64,000 nt of DNA from an uncultured Lactobacillus sp. (GTDB lineage Bacteria; Bacillota; Bacilli; Lactobacillales; Lactobacillaceae): contig CANOGU010000007.1 in assembly GCA_947565635.1 (NCBI GenBank), forward strand, positions 16,667 through 80,666, written 5' to 3'. Shown here piece after piece: positions 61,944-64,000 of this stretch (the stretch's first letter is position 1; the number at the start of each line of letters is the position of its first letter). The notes beneath the pieces are model-generated. The model saw nothing but the letters and a program-made list of their open reading frames with translations. It searched no databases and had not been told where the DNA came from. The position numbers were made by a program, and so were the translations under genes.

Positions 61944-63293
61944 TTATTTATCAGCCTTTTTGTCGTCTTCTTTGGTTGACTTCTTAGCAGTTGATTTCTT
62001 AGTAGCTTTCTTAGCAACTTGCTTTGCCTTGTCAGCTACTAAATCAATAGCTTTTCTAATAGCAATATCATGCTTAAGCATATCATCACTCAAGCTACGA
62101 CGAACAACTTTTTCGTCCATGTTGTAGTCGTGTGCTAAGTCTTTGATTTCTTGCTTAATTTCATCAGCAGTTGCGTCAAGTTTTTCTTTAGCAACGATTG
62201 CTTCCAAAACAAGGTTAGTCTTAACACGTTCTGCAGCACCCTTAGCTAATTGTTCACGCAATTGAGCTTCAGTAGTACCAGTTAACTTGAAGTAAGTTTG
62301 TGGGTCAATACCTTGACGTTGCATGTTGCCTAAGTATTGGTTCAATTGATTTTGAACATCTTCGTCGATCATTGCTTGAGGAACTTCATCAATGGTTGCA
62401 TTTTCAACTGCACCCTTGATTGCAGCATCTTGGATAGCGTCTTTTGCGTCATCTTCCTTGTGCTTCTTCAAGTCTTTCTTGATCTTATCTTTTAATTCAT
62501 CAAGTGATTCTACTGAATCATCAACATCTTTAGCAAACTCGTCATCTAACTTAGGTAATTCTTTAGATTTCACTTCATGAATCTTAGTAGCAAAGTGTGC
62601 TTCTTTACCAGCTAAGTCTTTTGCACCGTAATCTTCTGGGAAGGTTACAACAACATCTACATCATCGCCAGCTTTGTGACCAATAAGTTGATCTTCAAAA
62701 CCAGGAATGAAAGTACCAGAACCTAATTCTAATGAGTAGTTTTGTGCACTACCACCATCAAATGGCTTACCATCAATAGTACCAGTGTAGTCGATAGTAA
62801 CAGTATCGCCTTTAGCAGCCTTACCGTCTTTCAATACTAATTCAGCATTTTGTTCACGACGCTTGTTTAATTCTGCATCTACGTCCTTAACTAAAACGCG
62901 AGTGTTTTGCTTAGGAACTTCAATACCCTTGTAGTCACCTAACTTAACTTCTGGCTTAACAGAAACAGTAGCCTTCATTACCCAAGGCTTGTTCTTATCC
63001 ATTGAAACTGGAGTAATTTGTGGTTGGCCAACTGGGTCAATACCAGCTTCTTTAACAGCAGCAGTGTAAGCTTCTGGTAAAACGATGTTTAAAGCATCTT
63101 CGTAAAGAGCTTCTTCACCGTAAAATTGATCAAAAACAACACGAGAAACGTGACCTTTACGGAAACCAGGTACACGTAAGTTCTTCTTAACACGTTTGAA
63201 AGCTTGATCTAAGCCCTTTTTTACTTCTTCTTGTGAGATTTCAAAAGTTAATTCACCGGATGTTTTACCGGTCTTTTCCCATTTTACAGACAT
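61944..63293 (-). CDS. tig: Trigger factor (ribosome-bound chaperone and PPIase)
   Basis: A 449-residue trigger factor. The N-domain has the ribosome-docking signature FRKGHVSR (GFRKG, ~44–51). The PPIase (FKBP) domain follows ([20 protein letters not shown]), then the C-terminal chaperone arms. A lysine-rich tail ([19 protein letters not shown]) extends beyond typical length. It lies between tuf and clpX in the order usual for lactobacilli. Confidence 0.97.
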   Translation of the reverse strand: MSVKWEKTGKTSGELTFEISQEEVKKGLDQAFKRVKKNLRVPGFRKGHVSRVVFDQFYGEEALYEDALNIVLPEAYTAAVKEAGIDPVGQPQITPVSMDKNKPWVMKATVSVKPEVKLGDYKGIEVPKQNTRVLVKDVDAELNKRREQNAELVLKDGKAAKGDTVTIDYTGTIDGKPFDGGSAQNYSLELGSGTFIPGFEDQLIGHKAGDDVDVVVTFPEDYGAKDLAGKEAHFATKIHEVKSKELPKLDDEFAKDVDDSVESLDELKDKIKKDLKKHKEDDAKDAIQDAAIKGAVENATIDEVPQAMIDEDVQNQLNQYLGNMQRQGIDPQTYFKLTGTTEAQLREQLAKGAAERVKTNLVLEAIVAKEKLDATADEIKQEIKDLAHDYNMDEKVVRRSLSDDMLKHDIAIRKAIDLVADKAKQVAKKATKKSTAKKSTKEDDKKADK

Positions 63294-63404
63294 TAATTAA
63301 ATACCTCCGATGTCAAATTTGGGTTTGCTATTGCACACTTAACTATCTTACCCTAAACCTTGCTAAAACACAAATCCAGAGAGAAATTTGTTAATTTTTG
63401 TATA

Positions 63405-63437
63405 AAAAAAAAGATGTATCCTAAGATACATCTTTTT
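63405..63437 (-). terminator. Terminator of tuf
   Basis: Stem AAAAGATGTATC / GATACATCTTTT with a four-base loop; T-rich tail on the minus strand. Confidence 0.9.
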
Positions 63438-63452
63438 TAAGAAAGTTTGGAA

Positions 63453-64000
63453 TTAGTCAAGGATTTCAGTAACTTGACCAGCACCAACAGTCTTACCACC
63501 TTCACGGATAGTAAACTTAGTACCCTTTTCAATGGCAACTGGCTTGATCAATTCAACAGTGAATTCAACGTTATCACCAGGCATAACCATTTCAGTACCT
63601 TCTGGCAATTCAATCTTACCAGTTACGTCAGTAGTGTGGAAGTAGAATTGTGGACGGTAATCTGAGAAGAATGGAGTGTGACGACCACCTTCATCTTTGT
63701 TCAAGATATAAACTTGACCCTTGAAGTTCTTGTGGGTTTGAATTGAACCAGGTGCAGCTAAAACTTGACCACGTTCAACTTGATCACGGTCGATACCACG
63801 AAGCAATACACCAACGTTATCGCCGGCTTCACCAAGGTCAAGAGTCTTGTGGAACATTTCCAAACCAGTAACAGTTGACTTTTCAATCTTGTCAGTTAAA
63901 CCAACGATTTCAACTTCATCGCCGACCTTAACAGTACCACGGTCGATACGACCAGAAGCAACAGTACCACGACCAGTGATAGTAAATACGTCTTCAACTG
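63453..64000 (-). CDS. tuf: Elongation factor Tu, C-terminal part (cut by window edge)
   Basis: The last ~182 codons of EF-Tu. From the window edge the frame reads [20 protein letters not shown], the start of domain II, then domains II and III to QVTEILD at the stop. The first part lies beyond 64000, so no start codon is visible; an internal Met at 63863 is not a start. EF-Tu delivers aminoacyl-tRNA to the ribosome. Very high codon bias fits a highly expressed gene. Confidence 0.97.
   Translation of the reverse strand, partial: VEDVFTITGRGTVASGRIDRGTVKVGDEVEIVGLTDKIEKSTVTGLEMFHKTLDLGEAGDNVGVLLRGIDRDQVERGQVLAAPGSIQTHKNFKGQVYILNKDEGGRHTPFFSDYRPQFYFHTTDVTGKIELPEGTEMVMPGDNVEFTVELIKPVAIEKGTKFTIREGGKTVGAGQVTEILD

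Noticed and set aside
1-64000. tRNA or rRNA genes
   Set aside because: No conserved 16S/23S segments and no GGTTCGAATCC-type T-arm with a matching acceptor stem were noticed on either strand.

Overview
The window looks like the chromosome of a low-GC Lactobacillus. The gene order tuf–tig–clpX–ysxC, the EPS operon layout (LytR, Wzd, Wze, Wzh, priming transferase), the small SPJ_0845-like protein and the many Ser/Thr/Asn-rich lipoproteins fit the L. gasseri/L. johnsonii group. This is inference from gene content; no search was run. No rRNA or tRNA gene was seen.

Layout. 1–6.7 kb: minus-strand housekeeping block uvrC–obgE–acyltransferase–rnz (rnz cut by the window edge). 5.7–18 kb: mostly small single genes separated by strong hairpin terminators: nucleoside hydrolase, DedA protein, a recombinase-like protein with a decayed catalytic site, a permease, a Rib-domain surface protein, lipoproteins, a Nudix hydrolase, and htpX with an apparent 5' frameshift. 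16.3–18.1 kb holds two CRISPR relics without cas genes: a 3-repeat type I-E mini-array and one type I-C repeat. A candidate small RNA with its own promoter and terminator lies between them. 18.2–23.1 kb: a fragment of a PTS-type regulator, then a complete Gabija-like defence pair. 23.2–26.9 kb: the dTDP-rhamnose operon rmlB-A-C-D.

27–39.5 kb is an AT-rich accessory island. It carries a MerR–methyltransferase fusion, a membrane KAP-family NTPase, an ImmA/IrrE–PIN (DUF4411) toxin-antitoxin-like pair, two related unknown 4-TM proteins, a decayed ISL3-type element, a detached ISL3 end, and a complete IS66-type element. 39.5–53.1 kb is a 15-gene exopolysaccharide operon read right to left. Its start is assembly and regulation (LytR, Wzd/Wze/Wzh), then the priming transferase, Alg14/Alg13-like pair, four glycosyltransferases, UDP-galactopyranose mutase, polymerase, flippase and O-acyltransferase. 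The rml operon probably feeds rhamnose to this pathway although the island now separates the two. 53.3–54.9 kb has a ComX-like sigma factor next to a ComK-like protein. 55–59.7 kb has two DsbA-like proteins, lipoproteins and an LMW phosphatase. 59.9–64 kb is ysxC, clpX, tig and the 3' part of tuf.

The main interest is the 16–39 kb stretch, which reads as a defence and mobility region wrapped around the rhamnose operon: CRISPR remnants, Gabija, the KAP NTPase, the toxin-antitoxin-like pair, and two uncharacterised membrane proteins that share a C-terminal domain.
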